Source of the DNA: Mnemiopsis leidyi
Lineage: Eukaryota > Ctenophora > Tentaculata > Lobata > Bolinopsidae
Length of the DNA: 64,000 nt
Direction: 5' to 3'
NCBI GenBank assembly: GCA_000226015.1
Contig: JH153396.1
Coordinates: forward strand, 20,829-84,828
A program made the translations under genes and the position numbers. Shown one piece after another: positions 13,509-25,300 of the stretch; the first letter of the stretch is position 1, and each line of letters begins with the position of its first letter. The notes below the pieces were generated by a model that saw only the letters and a list, made by a program, of their open reading frames with translations, was not told the origin of the DNA and ran no database searches.

Positions 13509-16500
13509 TCATTGAGCCTTGCAATTTTCATTCTGTCGGCTATACTCGGTAGCACTACTTGTCCAAGAATCCCCAGAGTCACTTCGTGCTCTAGTTAAAG
13601 TGGAGCTGTCGCTATCGCTTCGTGGTCTTGATAAGGTGAAATCCAAATCAGTTCGCATTTTTGAGTCGGTGCTGGCTCTGGCGACAGTGCCTCGTGATTT
13701 GGTACCGGCCTGTGAAGGTGTATTAGCTAGAGCTTTGGGAGTAGTAGTTGTTGCGTGGCGTCTTCTGGTACTTAAGTCGACCTTCTCCTTGCTTGCTCGC
13801 TTCTTTGACCTGCCAGAGTCAGCGGAGTTGTTCTTCTTTCAGTTACAAGGATGTATATAATAACCATGCTTACTATCCATTCCAGCACATTGCATGCTCT
13901 ATTGCTTTAGAATGCTTAGAAAATGTTTAGGGCTAACCATGACATGTCTATACAAGGACTATGGTATTGAGTATTCATTATGACAATCCATACCTCTTCA
14001 TAACCTTAACTCGTGCCTAAAAAGTATAACCCCGAAATACAAAATTGGTTCATCATTCCATTAACCAATCAGTCTACCTCAAGCTTTGTCCTTCTGCCTT
14101 TCCAAGTTTATCTAGGATTGCTGAGATAAGCTCATTTTGGGCTTGAATCTTCTTTTTTACATATGTGACGATATCAGAGTCTTTCTTTCCCTGCGCTTGT
14201 GTAATCAGTGACTTAAGTGTATCATTGGCCATCTTGACCTGCAAATGTTATTAATCAAACCAATGCATTCAACTCGAAGTCGTGATCATAGAATCATTAA
14301 TTGCAATATCTTAAATTGTCACACTGCTACAGGTTTTAGCGTGATCTATTTGATGTTTAAGCAAGTTCTAAAGAATGAATAGGAAGAATTTCACTTCAAC
14401 CCACCTCGTCTTCAAAGCTACAATCACCCTCTGGAACGTCGTCATCGTCAAAGAAAGCACAGGCAGGAGCATAGTTGTATGATATATCTGGATAGAATTA
14501 ACTAATTAACATAGATGCGGCTTTAAAAAGGACATTTTAGAAAACTACACATTTTATTCAATTAAAATCTTCTTTTTGCTTTATATGCTTATATGCTTAT
14601 ATGGGACTCTAAAGCAGTGCATAGCTCTATAGGATTACAAAGATGAGACGTGAATCTTGAAATTTGATTGTTAGAAAAGAAGTAAGAACGTGCATTATAC
14701 ATTGTCTGAACATCAAAGAAAGTTTTCCAAAAACTTATATTTTCGTGTTTGCAGACTAAAATTTTCTCATTCTTACCTATAAGGTGGTGTTTTCTCCAGT
14801 AGCTTGGCAGCTTGTTTTCTATGCTCACTATCATTGCTGCCCGCTCAAATTGGGACACAATCTGTGCATTCTCGTACACTCTTGCAAATGTATCTGAAGA
14901 AGGAGAGACGTGGATATGCTAAAACCAGAATTTTTTTCTTTCTAGCATAAGAAAAACACAATTTGTTAAGTCAAACTAAATGTTTTATGCCAATTATTTA
15001 TAAAAAGAATGGAAAGAATTTTGATTGTCAAGGCTTACCGCCTTACCGGACATAAGAGCAATGAAGATATTGAGAAGGAGCACTGCTGATACAAGGATCC
15101 AGTAAGCAATGAGGATTTGTGTAAAAGGGAAGTACTGGTTCCTGTGTTGAGTGATGATCTTCAGAGTTTCGTAACCGTAGTCTCCAACCAACGTGTAAAC
15201 AAACACTGAGCGAGTATATAAGAGTTATAACTATTACCAGAACCCAAAACTTGGGTGTAGCGTGACCGTCTTTTAAAGTGTCCATTACACATCGAAAAGG
15301 AGTGATACACGATAATGGACCGTTTGAATGGACAAATTAGTACGAAGATGAATCAAAATTACGGTCGCTAATTGTCAGCTCGGGCTAATACTTTTCTACT
15401 TATCGTGCTAATTTAAACTCATCACTTTTTAAGATGCAAATTTAGCAATTTCCTTATGATACACTTGTTTATAAGTTGTTGAATGTAGTTAAATTCTAGC
15501 ATGCTCCTTCGTCCTTTCATCCTTCCTTCCTGATACTCAATTTTAGTGTTATTTATAACCACCTGTAAAGCAAGTTTGTGGAACAGTGCCGTACAACGTT
15601 GGATCAAAGTCGTCTTCATTACTGTATGTTTCATCATACGGGGCACAGAAGAAGTGAAAGAACGTGCAAACCTGAGTAAGCAGAGTAGGTTTAGAGAGTC
15701 AGCTTAACAATTTCTTGCTATATAAGCAGTTAACAAGATAGGGGTGTAAGAATAGTTATCTTCCTTACCATTGGCACATACAGAATGATATAGACAAGAG
15801 CAATCTTGTAGAAATCTTTTGGTAAGGATGCGATGATGACACAAAATGGTCCTGAAATTTTGTTCTTTTATAACTAATAAATATTGAGAAAACTAATATG
15901 ATATGAAATACTGAGCAATAGCAATATACACCTCCCTATCATCATTTTCAAGTTACTTTGACACTTCAGTACATATTCATCATTTTACCCACCAAGAGTT
16001 TTTAGGACCCTGCAGTACTTGAACATCTTTAACCAAACGATAACAAGAGTGATCGACAAGAGGATACCTCTCTGTACAAAGTAAGCTGGAAATCCGTACT
16101 TGATTGTTAGATGGACAACCATTGTTACTGGAGAACAGTTTCAGATTAGCAATGATTATGTTTCGACAATAACTTTTGCCTAATGAATTTCAGAATTACC
16201 ACCGCGATAGCATTGCATGTAACTGCAACTTTTTTGCTGCCATGTATTTGTCTTGACCTAATTCGATCATTTTTCTTAACATTATCGATTAAGAGTTTTT
16301 GAAGGAAGCTTACCGCCCATAAGAGCAATAGAAAACCAGTCGAATGTGTTCCAAGCATCATTTTTGTAAACACTTTTTGATGACCTATGATATATAAGTA
16401 TAATTTACTTGTAATCAAAAAATTGTTTGAAACTTCTTTCAATTTACAAATGAAATTCATTAATTGAAAAATTCCATCATAAAGTTTCCAAAATTTAGGT

Positions 16501-19500
16501 CAAATCCTTGGTCTGATCGTTTTAGATGGATCCAATATCTTACTTGACAGCTATTTGTTCATTGTGAAGATATTCCTTCTCCTCTTCCGAAAGCAGTTCC
16601 AGATACTTGAACTCCATTTCAAGCTGCTTCATGCGCTGAAGTACAAAGTTTTCATGTCTCCTCGTGTTTGTTCTCATTTCTCTCCCCTCGTCAAATACCT
16701 ACAACAAAATCCTGTTAACATCATTTTTTGCAAACATCGTTTCGTATTATGTTCTAATTTTCAAGTAATAGATATTCTTGTTGATAATGATATGGATTTG
16801 CTAAGTTTTGCGGTTACCTGATAGAGGAAAAAAAGCACTGTTAAAATCTCATTAGCGATCTCGACTCTCTGTATCCCTGGATCCTTATTATCTTGATCCT
16901 CTTCTGATAAAGTTTTTCGGGTTCAAATGAGGATCATTGCAGTTTTGTATTTGAGTATTTGTTATGAAAGAGGATTGAACATTTTTCCAAGAAGCATTAT
17001 TGGCATTTTGGTTCCATAGCTTCAGCGTTTCGGAATTTCATAAAATGTATAGTTTACTCACTAAGTCTAATAGGGTTGAAGAGGCAGAGCAAGCTCCAGT
17101 TTATCAAGACTATGATATACGCTGCCAACTCTTTAATGTAACCTGAAAGCATCAGGACTTTGATCACATTTTCTCTCAAAATTGTCCAAGCAGCAGATCG
17201 CGATGATAGTAAAAGATAAATGTAAAAATAATGCATTTTTATTAAGTATCACCTCTCTTTCCAAACTGTCTCCACTTCACCTCTATCATCTTCTGGATCA
17301 TCGGATGTTTTACAATCTGAAGGTTTTCACTACCGGCCCGAACGGTCTCCTCAAGCACAGTAAATGTTGTCTTAGCGCACTGGAATAGGACTTAAAAGTT
17401 AAGTGAATTATAAGATATGATAAACAGATGCCATTCTAGTTCCCAAATAGTAAGTTACTACTTTACTCTGCATGCTTACTTGTCGTTACTAATTCTCATT
17501 ATAACTGACATTATCATTGCAGAGGGTAGTCGGTTCCAGAAACTGCAGGGAAAAGTACTGTTTCCTGTTTCTCAAATCTTTCTCCACGCAGGTGTCCAGC
17601 GCCTGCAGAGAAAAAAAGAGGGATTCTTAACCATGAGCCAACAGTAGCATGTTGTTAGTTGAAACTGACTTGTTTACTATCTAAGGACAATTATACACAT
17701 GTTTTTAGTTGCAGTAAGGCATTGAAATAACAACGACTTCTTAATATCTGCAATTTACCTTGATTGCTAATGGAGAGCACTTGTCCACCATGGCACTTAT
17801 TCCATACATCCCGGTAAAGTCGATAGCGTAGACTTTAGCTCCGCACTCCAGCAACATGGCTCCCGCACTTTGTCTCCCCAGTTCTGCTGCTAGCAACAGC
17901 GGTGTTCTTCCTCTGTAATCTCTGAGGTGTTGATCAATATGCTTTAAAGTGCTTCAAGTTCGCATCTTTGAAACTTAAGTTAGCTCCGATAATGAAAGCT
18001 TTATTTCGTATTATGAGGACCTTTGAAGTTTGAACCATCATAATTACAGTTCAACGATTTTGAATTAATGGACGAGTCTTGGGGTAAACGTGATACCTGG
18101 CTTCTAATTTTGCTCCCATTTTTACTAAAGTTCGAACGGAATTGGGCGAGTCGTATCTTGCAGCGTAGTGAAGTGGAGTCTGGAGCATGTAAAAGGTGGT
18201 GGGTTCCAGAAAACCTCCATTGTTGGCAAGGATTTCGACCACTGCAGAGTTGTTCGAGGCTGCAGCCACGTGTAATGGAGTCACACAGTAGTCGTTCTCT
18301 GGAAATGGACAACCAAATGTATTTAATGACATTTTCACCCCTCTAAATTTTCCAATTGAGCTTATAATGAATAGATGATCATTAGACAAACAAATAGATA
18401 GATGTTAACTACAAGCGATTATAAGGTATGATCAGTTTAATGAGGAAGACATATCTAACTTATCGAAGAATAAACTTTAAGTAAGTATAAGTTTACCTCA
18501 CATTCAGTTTGTACCCACCCAGGTTGATGTTGATCTTGTACTCCAGAAAGAAGTAACAAATCTCAGCGGTGTGGTACCTAGCTATCTCGTGCATGATGTT
18601 CTGTCCTTGGTCGTCACAGGCATGCGGGTCTGCCCCGTTCTTGATCATCTCTTTAATGACCGTCAAGTCGGCTGTCAACTGATCATAATTCGTTAAAAAT
18701 TGCAAGTTCATGGCACAGATTACTGAAGTCAATATATTATAAGGATTTTCGTACACTTTGGTTTAATGCTCACAACAAAATCAGTTTTTGAGATATTTAC
18801 CTTATTTTCTGTCTTTTTGGTCGTCTTGGCTAAGTCGTGAAAATAGTACAACAAAGCTAATTCCGGACGCTCCCTATATTTTTCGTGAAGCTTAAAGGTC
18901 ACCCTCTCCCGCTTTATATCTTTGGTAGCTAGAAACTTGGAAATACACCACCACTCAAATCGTCTATACATTCGAGCAGGTCCGGTAATAAACAGCCATA
19001 GGTACTTCAATTTTCTGGGCGCTGCATTCGGGTCCTGAAAGTGAGCAGCTTACTATTAGCTGAAACATTAAACAGTTTTCTGGGTAATAAACAGCCATAG
19101 GTACTTCAGTTTTCTGGGGGCTGCATTCGGGTCCTGAAAGTTAGCTGCTTACTACTTTACATTGAACATCAAGTCAGGTTGATTTGGATCATGGAAGCTT
19201 TTAGACTTGCATCTGGTGAAGCTTATACACGTAGATATAAATTGGCATTCATTTGCGATTCGCAATCTTACCCTCTTAGCATTCGGATTGTATAGGCCTG
19301 GCATTTTTTGCTTATTTGACACAGTTTCTGAAAAGAATGAATCCAACATCTTAGAAATTTTAGGCTGTGACAACTTGACGCTTTAATAGCTTAATTGCCA
19401 GCGGCCAGGCAACAGACTAAATGAAAAACGAATGAAGAAAAATAGTTTCAGACAGACTGAGTGAGACGACATCTTGGCTCTCTCTCACATCTTAACCATC

Positions 19501-20427
19501 ATGTTGGTACATGATATACTGATTAGATAATTGCGAAGACCGTTTTTACGTGAGGAAGATTTAATTTCAAATGTCTCCTTCTGAAAGCTCAATCTCTTAG
19601 CGCGAAACTTCTGGTGTCCACTCTCTGTCTGATCAAAACTTGCGATCTGTAGACCTCACAAATTATACTCTTATTAACAAGCTAACTAGACAAATGGAGA
19701 TTAAGTATATGCTTCAAGTGCTAACGCTATAAGTGTTAATGCACTCCTTATGACTAAAAAAGGAGTAAATTTCTCAATCTAAAGTCCGGCTTAAGTAATC
19801 ATTTTAATGAGGTCTCATAATTCTTTTTTTTTTGTATGTTGAAGTCACTGATGATTTTGTCCAAATTTACAAGCAATGTGTGCCTAGAGAAAGATACAGA
19901 ATTCTTAAAGTCTTCCTTAGTCGTTGTTATTATCGCCTAAGCCCTAATCTAGTCATTCATCAGTACCTTTAATGTACCTAACTATTCATAATTCGTATTT
20001 GGCAATTTTTTTTCAAAGTATAACATCGATCAATATTATGAGTGATGAATCTCAAGCAGATGAATAGATTATTGAATATATATTTTGTGCAAGGTAAATC
20101 GAAGAGTCGGCTTAATTCAAGCAAGTAGAAAAGATCACATTGGTTAGCTCCGACAGTACTCTATACTGTGTTCTGTGTCTCGACTAAAAAAATCCTGACT
20201 TCAATTGGTGATTATATTGGCTTATTGGAGCTTATTATAACACTTTGACCCGTCATTATACCCTGTCAATATACTTAAAAACCAACGGTCGGCCGGTATT
20301 TTAGCATTTGGTTGATTCTGGACAACGACTCGGATTTTCTGTTCTTGTTTACCTGCATGGCCATACCGGGTGTATCATTCTTTTTCTGCAGCATGTGAAG
20401 TGGTTTCTCCGCGAAGAAGTCAGCCAT
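13509..20427 (-). CDS. TRPA-like ankyrin TRP channel 2 (head-to-head paralog A)
   Basis: Predicted plasma-membrane cation channel of 864 residues. Exons in transcript order: 20427-20353, 19034-18801, 18678-18519, 18298-18097, 17921-17759, 17602-17510, 17379-17253, 17142-17062, 16903-16818, 16698-16544, 16384-16314, 16127-15993, 15851-15769, 15671-15563, 15205-15047, 14893-14777, 14487-14405, 14238-14078, 13809-13509. All phases agree. After MADFFAEKP come about four ankyrin repeats (TPLHVAAASN, TPLHYAARY, TPLLLAAELG), the pre-S1 linker (HPMIQKMIEVKWRQFGKR), S1 with LAAYIIVLINWSLL, an acidic S1-S2 loop, S2-S5, a pore exon with VFVYTLVGDYGYE, S6 with LLLNIFIALMS, an acidic linker, a coiled coil and a basic Ser/Thr-rich tail. 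Nearly every exon has the same length and phase as its partner in TRP gene 3. I call it TRPA-like from the linker and filter; the ankyrin count is low for TRPA1. Confidence 0.9.
18984..19154 (-). repeat. Tandem duplication of the exon-2 start and acceptor in TRP gene 2
   Basis: About 70 bp covering the 5' end of exon 2, its splice acceptor and adjoining intron is present twice, at 18984-19055 and 19083-19154, offset by 99 bp with a few mismatches. The outer copy recreates a usable acceptor (exon edge at 19133). Reading from it reaches an in-frame stop after about 21 codons, so it behaves as a decoy rather than a working exon. Confidence 0.85.
19272..19373 (-). CDS. Alternative first exon of TRP gene 2 (34 codons)
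   Basis: The minus-strand ATG at 19373 opens a 102-bp frame (MSQPKISKMLD... ending NPNAKR) that stops exactly at a good donor (gtaaga) in phase 0. This matches the phase-0 acceptor of exon 2 at 19034. TRP gene 3 has a 102-bp, 34-codon, phase-0 first exon in the same place (24035-24136), which supports both. It would replace the 25-residue MADFF N terminus and implies a second promoter inside intron 1. Confidence 0.62.
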
Positions 20428-22359
20428 ATTCGATCAAAACTAACGAAGTCTATTTAAATTTTAAACAAAGAAGAAGACTTTATATGTAAAAGATTTTGAC
20501 TTAGTGATACGTGGGCGGCAACCAAACATCTAATAATCAAAGCGGAATGATAGTCTAGATCAGCATCGAATCACGACTATGCAGAAAGAAAATCGTGAAA
20601 AATAATGCGAACATCATGAATTAAGTGCAATAATGTCATGAAGAGAAGTGTGTATTAATACCTATACAGTAAAGATCACGTTCCTACCTAAACCATTTGC
20701 TCAATTCCTAAGCGATGTCATGAGTGCTCTGTGAAAATATTCTGGCTTACACTCTTGCGCAGTTAGTCCTTGCTGGAAAAGCTGCTTACATACACAAACT
20801 TCCTTTGGTCCGTAGTCGCTATCAAATTTCCGTGATGTCTTGAACTAAAATAAAAATGTGGTTTTACCTCATAGAAAGTTTAAACTAAAACTTCAATCAT
20901 TCAGTTAACTATAATTACACAATCAAACATTTGAACGCAAAAATATAATGAATGAGTATATTACCTATCACTTTCCAGTTATACTTTTACGCCTCAAGCT
21001 ATTCCGATATTGTTCATCATATTAGGTTTGAGTTTATGTCATAGACATAAGTAAGTTTAAGTGTGTTCAAGTTATAATGAATAATGATTAATTTTTGGGG
21101 TTCTTAGCTAGCTCTGGAAAAAGATCTTAACAAGATCGACATGCACGATACTATACTGCCATGCACTGAAATATTAATCTTACAACTTACCTAAAATGCG
21201 AAAACATTAAATTGTAGAGAATGAGAAAGCTCATTTGTCACAATAATAATGATGAATTAGCCCTAATCTTTGGTGCTATGCAGGTGCATTACTGCATCTG
21301 TCATGACCTTAATATTATAGAATTCTTTTGTCCCGAAACTGGAACAATTGCTACTTCTGAGGTACTCTAGACTTCTGTTCCGTGTTCCCGGTCGCACAGA
21401 CCTAGTCTGGTTGGATGTTTGCTTGTTTGTGGGCATGTTAGTCAAGTAAGTTTGCTTAATATTCCTCAGTTAGTCACTAGTCGTATATATTCAGTGCAAC
21501 TCTGATTGATCAGTATCTTATTAATTATTGTTAATTCTTTCGATTGTTTGGTCACGGTTGATAGTCTAACACTATAATTTCAGACCTCACAGGAATATTC
21601 TACTTTGACTTTGGTATAAGCTCGAACCTGTCATGCCTGGCTGAAGTAATAAAGTTCACACCTGCAGCTTCCAGCTTTCCAGCTAACGATGAGTTATCAA
21701 TCTGATCAGCAGTATCACATATCTGAAACAGATCAAAGTTCAGACCTCAGTCGAATGTCTACTGCACATTACGTCGAGTGAGGTTCGTTAATGGAGTGGG
21801 TAACTTAAAATAAAAGTATATTTATAATACAATGCACCTTGAATGTGCCAAAATGTCAACGCCAGATACTGATCACGCACATGTTTCTCTGTGAGGTGTA
21901 TCCTTTGTCCTTGCTATCTTGTTCGTTTTACACGATCTTGATACACAGACTTCTGTGTAATTGTACAGCACTCGTTTAAAGACACCCGATGTTGACTGTC
22001 TTGTCATGATCTTGTTTAATTAAGACATTTTGAATGCAAATCGTGGCATCTTGGTTGTTACCATCATTTTGATTTTGAGGAAAATAGCTGATAAATCAAT
22101 TTTTTGATTTTTTCATAGCACTTTGGCTATGATGCTTGACGGTATTACACTCCACTCTCGCAGCTTAAAGCTTTCGTTATAACAAATTTATTTGAATTGT
22201 TAAAATCCAAATGACTCAAGACTGAGGTTCCCCTAAAGTACAAAAACCAGCATCAGATTTTCGAGTTCTATCCCTTACTCCTTTACAGGGACATGTGTAC
22301 AAACCCTCATCTCTAAGACTGAAGTTATAGTTTTGATCTCACATTGAGCATACGTAGAC
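20428..22359. other. Head-to-head intergenic region between TRP genes 2 and 3
   Basis: About 1.9 kb separates the two divergent MADFF start codons and must contain both distal promoters. I see no definite gene. Two minus-strand stretches, 20751-20844 and 21662-21722, are open and flanked by splice-site-like sequence, but their phases do not connect to each other or to gene 2, so I do not call them exons. Confidence 0.5.
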
Positions 22360-25300
22360 ATGGCTGATTTCTTCAAGGAGAAACCTGTCGACAGTTTAAA
22401 AGGATCAAGTGTCCCCCAGAGCGAGGCTGATCAAGTTAAAGTAAGTAAAAAAGTTTAACATGTTTTTGCTTCGCTCGATTTTGAATCACTCTGACTCAAG
22501 CAGCAAGCTGAGCTCTTATCGCTATTATCTTAAGGAGCAAGCTATTGCAGGTTTAAACAGAGGCAACATTTAAGTGCGGTCAAAAATCGCAAATTATGCG
22601 GTGCCGCACTTACTCAAAAAGGCGAATTGTGTGGCAGAGTGCGGCGAAAACTTGTCAAATTATGCGGCGAAATTGCGGCGAAATTTCCATAAAAGTGCGG
22701 TGATTGTGCGGCATTTAAAGCTTATTTTTTGGGTCNNNNNNNNNNACGTCCCACATTCCGATCAGCAAGGTACGAAAACGGCCCAGATTCCAATTGGCAA
22801 GGTACGAAAACGTCCCAAATTCCATTTAGCATGTGGAAACCAAAATGTCCCAATTTTAGAAACGAAAAGGTCCCATTTTTAAACCATGATGCAACAACAA
22901 ATATTTTGGTTTTTATGCGATCAAGTGCGATTTTTGGGAAAATATGCGAAAATATGCGGTGAAACAAAAAATATGCGGAATTGTGCGGATAATATAGAAT
23001 TGTGCGGATTGTGCGGAGAACTGGAAATTGTGCGAAATCGCACTCACCGCACTTAAATGTTGCCTCTGGGTTTAAACAATAAATAAATCAATGGGATTAA
23101 CTTGCTCCGGATAAAGAACCGTGATCACCTTTGCAGTTGCACTCACTATCATGACCAGACCTTTTAACCATTAGATGCGCGCTCCATTAAAAAAGGGGTG
23201 AAGGTCAGGTCGGGTACCGCATAAACTTATATGTTGCAGTTATATATTGGTCAACCAACAACATACAGGGATGACAACCTTTTTAAGTCACCTTTGTACT
23301 TATAGTTGGCAACTGCGGCTAATAACTTAATCTTCGGTTGGTATTTTGGGGAATGGATTCCACTGTGAACGTCTAATAATAAAATATAAATTCAGAATAA
23401 ATGTAACCAGTATTGATATACTTCCAGTTATAGTTCTATAATCTGCCTCATAAAACGACGGCCATATAAGCTTCACAACAATCTTTATTCAATATTTTAT
23501 CACCTGGGCCACGATAGGATGTACAGTGGACTTGGAGTACCGCAACACTATTTGAATTGATCGTTGTGAAGTTTAGCGTAGCTGCATTGTTTCATCGTGA
23601 ACACAGGAGAGCTTAGCAATGATGTGAAACTAACATAATTTTTAAATTTGATGAGCACTATGATATGAAGAGTAACGTTGTTCAGGAGATTATTTTCTCC
23701 AGTTCATTTGAATCTCGTGTTGGCGTTTACGTTCCGTCGTCTACCATTTCTCGATAAGATGAGCATTATACACCCCATTTTACTTATAAACATCGTGTAC
23801 TCTGTATAAGTGATTGGTGTACCGGCTACATATTCCACATAACATTGGATTGTTATTTAAGATTGACGCCTTTTCATGCGAAGGGCAGTAGTTGTGTAAT
23901 TTGTAGGTTAGTTATATTTGCTTGTGTTTGCCAACTCCTCTTCTCACCAATTTAGCCTAAAACTATCTCTTTTGCAACGTTTATATACATCCAAAAATAG
24001 GCAAGATCATTATTTAGAAATAAGATAAATCAAGATGCTCTCGGGTCCTTCATCCGAAGTTGAGCCAGACCAAACGGTTGAGGAACATTCGTTCCAGTCT
24101 GAGTTTATGCCAATCGGTTTGAGGAGCAAATCTAAGGTAACGGAATATTATATGATTAAAAACTGTGCAACTTCTGAATCAGTTTGACCATATTCGAATC
24201 CTTATATAAATGGCTGCAAGGATCGTTGATTGGATAACTGCGGCTAACGATGTCCTTAATTACAGATAAATACCGAAAAGACACCACCCGTAAAACTAAA
24301 GCATCTCTGGCTCTTCCTCACATGGCCGTCACGGGCCTACAGAAGATTCGAATGGTGGTGCATTTCTAAATTCCTCCAGACAAAAGACATAAAACGAGAG
24401 CGAGTAACATTGCGCCTTCACGAGATGTATAAGCAGCAGAAGGAGCTAGCCTTGTTGTATTACTTTAGAGATCTGGCTCTAACCACTAGGGTCGAGGATC
24501 AGGTAAGTAATTTGTAAAAATACATCTCTTTATGTGCACAGTTGATCATTAAGATGTTATTTCATCTCGCTGCAATAAGTAGGGTCTCAAAATTATAAGG
24601 ACAGACGAAATGTTGGTTTTAACATAAACAAATGTCCAAATGAATCCCGAAGTCTAGAACATTGGCTCTGATGCATTCATCTCTGATCAGGTGAAGGCTG
24701 ACATGTCCGTAGTAAAGAAAATGATTGCGGAGGGTGCAGACGTGCACGCTTGTGATGATATGGGACAGAACTTGATGCACGAAGTGGCTCGATATCACGG
24801 CGCTGAAATGTGCTACTTTTTACTCAGTTGCAAAATCAACATCAATTTAGGTCAGAAGCTGCAGTGGTCATGTTGTCTTATATGAATATATATATATATA
24901 TGCTTTTAAAATTCACAAATAGATTGAACCCCCCCCCCTCTGAGGAACTTTAGATTCACCAAGGTTACCCCAAATCCTTAATTAATTACAGATTTGTGCG
25001 TATATCATGCATGAATTTCAACAATTTCCTAATTTAAGTTATATTGGCGCAGCAGTTATTTGTATGTTTTAATTATGGATGCCTTCTGAGTGCTGACTGC
25101 TGACTTACCCAGTAGTTCTCACTTGAATTGTATCCATCCATCGTACTCCACTCAGTCGACGACCACTAAAAGGTACCTTAAGTTCTCAAGCACATGTTAC
25201 ATTTCTTAAACAGGAAAGGTCTAGAAAAAATCGACTTAAAATGTCCTCAAATTATTAATCTAGTAGTTTCGCATTCTTGCTAATTGCAAAATTATAATCG

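Noticed and set aside
20751-21722. Two open, splice-flanked stretches (20751-20844 and 21662-21722, minus) as 5' exons of TRP gene 2
   Set aside because: Their phases do not connect with each other or with exon 2 without creating stops, and gene 3 has no counterpart.
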